Shown here: positions 60,354 to 64,000 of the stretch, in pieces
Layout: every line of letters begins with the position of its first letter
How positions within the stretch are numbered: the stretch's first letter is position 1
NCBI GenBank assembly: GCA_023853785.1
Contig: JAJIRX010000537.1
Span: forward strand, 62,001-126,000
Direction: 5' to 3'
Length of the DNA stretch: 64,000 nucleotides
Source: Psilocybe azurescens
Lineage: Eukaryota > Basidiomycota > Agaricomycetes > Agaricales > Agrocybaceae
Notes under the pieces: model-generated
What the model saw: only the letters and a program-made list of their open reading frames with translations
Databases searched by the model: none
What the model was told of the DNA's origin: nothing
Made by a program: the position numbers and the translations under genes

Positions 60354-61764
60354 TCAAAAATCGTCATACTCCTGATATCCGCGATATCGCCCGCCTCTCC
60401 GGGGTCCATGATAATCTACGAAAACGTTTCAAGTTGATCAGTGGATTACCGGAATATCGGAGTGAAAGAGCCTTACATGTACTCGTATCACGAACAGGGC
60501 TTTGTCCGGAAATATTTGCGAGGTTAATGTATCCACGACCATACGCAGTCCTCGACACACCCACACCCACGCCCACACCAGCCTGTACACCAGGAGCGAC
60601 GACCCACTCAGCACGACACCAAACGCATGTCAGTTCCTTGCCGGTCCTCGCAGATGTTCCTTGCCCTACAACAATAGTGAAACAATTAGCTCTATCAGCG
60701 AACAGATATCGACAACGTACATTGCTGGAAGCATTCCTTGTGCACGGCGTTTCCACATTGCTCACAATATGTGAGAGAAGCCTCGGCAACGCCGTGCATG
60801 CCGTCATAACAGATCGGGCAATCGTCGTCAGGGCCTGGCACACGTCTGTTCTTGGCTTGTGCAGGGTTCGAGCAAGCGTTTGCAGTGGCTGGGATCCTAC
60901 CAGTGGCTCGAGCATAAGCCTCGCGAACATGTGGATGCGCCTCGGCATTGGGAGCCAGAGGAGCCTCTGCGAAGATTTGTTCAAGCTCAGAGGTGAGCAA
61001 GGCTTTCTGGTACCAGAATCCAGATTGCCTGCTGACTTGAAGGACTTTCAAAAAAATGAACAGAATATGTTTACAATGATTTCCTTTGGAGGCATCGGGG
61101 CAGTCGCATATAGGGATGTGGTCAATCGTCACGGTATAGACGTTTCCTGTTGAACCAAGAACGCTGAATTCTTCGCGAAGATCGTCGCCTCTTCGACGTC
61201 TGTTAATCATGCAGATTCTAGACGTATTTGAGCTAACTTGTACGCGAGAAAAGTTAAAAAGTCCACTCACCGCTGATCCATGACGCGTTGAACTCTGTCC
61301 AGAATGTTTTGAGGACATTTAGGTTTGAACTTTGCGGCACGCTTTTCAATCGGTCCTCCATCATCTCCCTTCTTCCTTCTTGTTTTCTTGACGGGAGTAC
61401 TCGGCGTAGAGCTCGAGGCAATGGGTTGTGATGTCCCTGCGCGAGATATGCTCACGGTTGGTTGGATTGGTGCTGGTGCTTCCTTTGCGCGAGATGTAGG
61501 CGAGGGACCCGCGCGATGAATACTTGCGGTTGGTTGGGGTGCCGGCCTTGCAGTTTGCGCTGCTGATGTTTCCTTAGCACGAGATGCACGCGCTTCCTCC
61601 AATAGCGAATAGTCTACGGTCGCCTCCGTCATATATTGCGGCAAGCTTTGCAAACCGGTCCTTGTTCTTTTCGGATCAGAAGGTCCAGCTTCAGACGTTG
61701 AAACTTGGGACCCTGGCGTCCATGTAACAAATTCACCATCACGTTTACGTTTGCTCAGAACCAT
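60354..61764 (-). CDS. SWIM and RING zinc-finger protein, likely E3 ligase
   Basis: Start at 61764 (MVLSKRKRDGEFVTWTPGSQ). A low-complexity Ala/Pro/Ser/Thr-rich N-terminal half contains imperfect repeats (ASIHRAGPSPTSRAKEAPAP then VSISRAGTSQP). After KFKPKCPQNILDRVQRVMDQ and an intron comes the SWIM finger: IPICDCPDASKGNHCKHILF (C-x-C, C-x-H). The RING-type finger follows: CPICYDGMHGVAEASLTYCE, QCGNAVHKECFQQ and, after an intron, GKELTCVWCRAEW. The C-terminus reads GYINLANISGQSPVRDTST joined over an intron to YYHGPRRGGRYRGYQEYDDF, stop at 60354-60356. SWIM plus RING proteins of the ZSWIM2/MEX type act as ubiquitin ligases. The exon after the RING intron is out of frame by one base near 60656-60666, with the same look as the other single-base breaks here. 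A GTGGGCGTGGGTG run codes for a Gly-Val repeat. Confidence 0.85.
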
Positions 61765-62860
61765 AATATCTGAAGAGCGTTAAAGGAGAATTAGCATTTG
61801 CGAAGAATGAAGCAGTTGAAGTTGAGTTGAAGCCACAGAACCCTGGGTGACGAAATTGCGTTACTTGAGGGTGACAAGTGGTTCTAATAACATCATATGA
61901 CTAGTAGTAGTAACTTAGGTCACATTTCTCTCGGTCACCTACCTCCAACAAACCTCTCCGAATCTATTCTTGCTCAACTTCTGCTTGAAAGCTGCAACTG
62001 CTCGTATCTCTTGGACTCTCTTAGAGCACGGAAGTCTTATTGAAGGTACTAAAAGGAGAGAATACTCAAGAAATCTTGAGGTTAGGCCTGATTGCGACGG
62101 GATTTTTTTTGGCAGGATGACTATGTGAGACTTAGGCCCCGAATCATGCATCTATATGAATAGACGCGACTCGGGTTATTTATCTCAGACTTTTCATGGT
62201 TCGCCCAGATCTAAAAATATCTGAATCCCTGTAGGCATGGAGCTTTTCAAGCGCTTATTTTTGACTGAAGTTGTGTTAATGACTCACGAGTTTGCACAAA
62301 TCAAGCAAACACGTAAGACTCGAGTTGTGCGTGAAACTCTAAGAAAACGTAGCATGAACCCACTCTGTATTCTCTCATAACACCGAACTGGGGCAGTCCA
62401 GGTCTTCCATCTACTTATCGTGAGTTTCAAGGATGTGTAGATGGCCACGCTACGCTAAGTACATCGTGGTAGACGTTTCAGAACAATAGCCTACGTGCTT
62501 CTAATATCGTGATGCTTCCATTGAAGAGTGTGTGAATACAACGACCTACCAAGGACCTCCAAGTCTGCTGGTTCCTATGGCTCGATTGTGAGCATCATCT
62601 TACAGATCTATAGCTCCGGCCAATTGGACCCCATTTATCGGGGAGTCTGAAGTAACTCCAGGTAGTGGAACCAGTTATGATTGCAACTTCTCCTTCATCT
62701 CATTCAGTGCCGACTTTTCTTGATCACTACTATGAATGACTGGCAGGGTCATTGAATATTATCACCCATAGTCTGGTATGGATGTCGGAAAGGTAACGTA
62801 CTTCATTTATCATTGCGTTGTTCTGGATCTTGAAAAATTGGTAGGACGTCAGTGCAGTCA
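61765..62860. other. Intergenic, 1.1 kb; no gene recognised
   Basis: The promoter side of the SWIM/RING gene and a stretch of short frames without motif. Confidence 0.45.
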
Positions 62861-63797
62861 ATGACTCCGATGGAGATGATATAGATTCCAATGTCCAAAT
62901 CTTGAATACAGCTGAAGAAATATTGAAAATGCTTATCAAGGGCCCTTTTAACAAAATGGATGCGTTTATCAAACAGGTTGAAGCGGTAAAGAAGCTTATA
63001 AATTTGGCATCGAATACCAGAAAAACTCCCCCAGAGGAAGATGTCATTGGTATGCCTACAATCTTAATGTCTAGCATGGAATTTCCGTTATGATGAAAAT
63101 ATGTCCTCCGCAGATTTTTGACTCGTTTGAGAAAATGGATGAACTTACGTTCCAGCATTCGAGATTTAATACCAGAAAATTACCTGACTCGGGAATAACC
63201 AACGGGATTCGGGACGACCTTGCTGAACGACAGATGCTGCCGAAGATAGATGAATATTGGACTGAGCGCATAGACAGCTTTACCACCAACCTTGAAACCT
63301 ACAGAACCTATATGCACTCCGTGAGTAACAATTCACTGAGTACGTTATTGATTCGCCTAACTTCTACGTGTAGGAAAACGGTGGATGCGAGAATTTTACT
63401 TCTTTATTGCTCCTATTTCTCAAGGGACTGTACCGCGAGGCCTCTAACTTCAGTCCAATTGTCTTGAAAAATATCCGAATCTGTGTCTTTGGTGATGTAC
63501 CACCCGTGTTCAGAATATACAAGCGGACAAGCCTTTTGCGAGCATTCTCAGCGGGACTTCGTTATTGCCTTACTTATTCATCAGCCGTGAAGATGGATTA
63601 GAAGAAAGGTCTCAAATTATTAAGTCGTAAGGCAGGCCTGTGATCTTGCCCAGATGACCTTTATTATTCAATTGATTCAACGCGTGATTGAAGATCCCAA
63701 AGGCGAAAGGCTTCCCGATCTTGCGGAGAGCGACTTCGAACTGTACCTCACAAATAAACAATTTAAGGAATTATTCACCGAAGAATTGTGAGTTCCT
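62861..63797 (+). CDS. Unrecognised multi-exon gene, possibly incomplete
   Basis: Three or four pieces look coding by composition and charge pattern. The first is about 62862-63050 (AVNDSDGDDIDSNVQILNTA, then EILKMLIKGPFNKMDAFIKQ). The second is about 63111-63320 (DSFEKMDELTFQHSRFNTRK, DDLAERQMLPKIDEYWTERI), with a GT at 63319-63320. The third is around 63400-63600 (FLKGLYREASNFSPIVLKNI, partly out of frame). The fourth is about 63648-63797 (MTFIIQLIQRVIEDPKGERL, DFELYLTNKQFKELFTEEL). They are rich in helix-forming residues. I could not join them into one verified frame, and the right end may continue past 64000. I do not recognise the family. Introns or further single-base errors could separate the pieces. 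Confidence 0.35.
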
Positions 63798-64000
63798 CGT
63801 GTCCCAGACTTGTTGACATTTCCTCACTGACCATCATGCCTCACGTTACATCATTAAAGTTTTGATAAGAGGATTAACTCTTCGCTTGTTTAATCTGTGT
63901 CGTCTAACTCAACACACTACGGTTCCGAAGGGTCAAACAGGTACCATGGTGCCTAACGAATGGATTCGAATGGATTTTTGGCATTGTGGCGAACGAGTCG

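Noticed and set aside
60320..61153. 277-codon plus-strand frame
   Set aside because: It lies antisense to the SWIM/RING gene, which has zinc-finger motifs and consistent introns; the plus frame has no motif.

Overview
This window is nuclear DNA of a filamentous basidiomycete, most likely an Agaricomycete. The supporting signs are many short introns (about 50-70 nt, mostly GT-AG), class I hydrophobins, a PMT2-type O-mannosyltransferase, a membrane-anchored GH5 exo-beta-1,3-glucanase, a BTB protein and a SWIM/RING protein of mushroom type, and two protein families I recognise only as uncharacterised proteins of mushroom genomes.

Layout. 0.6-3.3 kb: two head-to-head copies of an uncharacterised agaric family, the minus copy decayed. 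3.8-6.8 kb (-): pmt2. 7.0-11.3 kb: a probable DNA transposon with candidate terminal inverted repeats, internal tandem and inverted repeats, and a long multi-copy-family protein. 11.7-12.9 kb (-): fibrillarin. 14.8-17.2 kb (+): an MFS monocarboxylate-type transporter. 17.4-22.6 kb (-): three class I hydrophobins, two of them a recent tandem duplication. 24.4-25.8 kb (+): an ING/PHD chromatin protein. 25.8-33.4 kb: a gene-poor tract. 33.4-35.1 kb (+): eIF4A. 37.1-37.7 kb (+): a dual-specificity phosphatase. 40.7-41.0 kb (-): ATP synthase epsilon. 41.4-42.6 kb (+): a Rab GTPase with an insertion. 44.9-47.9 kb (-): COG6 with an acidic tail. 48.3-50.9 kb (-): GH5 glucanase. 52.0-54.7 kb (-): an ABC transporter. 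55.8-57.1 kb (-): a BTB protein. 60.4-61.8 kb (-): a SWIM/RING protein. 62.9-63.8 kb: an unrecognised gene fragment.

The genes are a mixture of conserved housekeeping loci (translation, rRNA processing, Golgi traffic, respiration, O-mannosylation) and accessory loci (hydrophobins, transposon, orphan families). PMT2, the glucanase and the hydrophobins all relate to cell wall or surface, but I see no reason to call them a co-regulated cluster.

A warning for any reader. At least six otherwise normal genes, including the expected-essential eIF4A and COG6, carry a single-base frame break, nearly always a one-base shortening at a run of identical bases. The simplest reading is uncorrected indel error in this assembly, so broken frames here should not be taken as pseudogenes without checking. 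Intron-exon structures below were deduced by eye from splice consensus and protein-family continuity; gene boundaries are the first and last coding bases I could justify.
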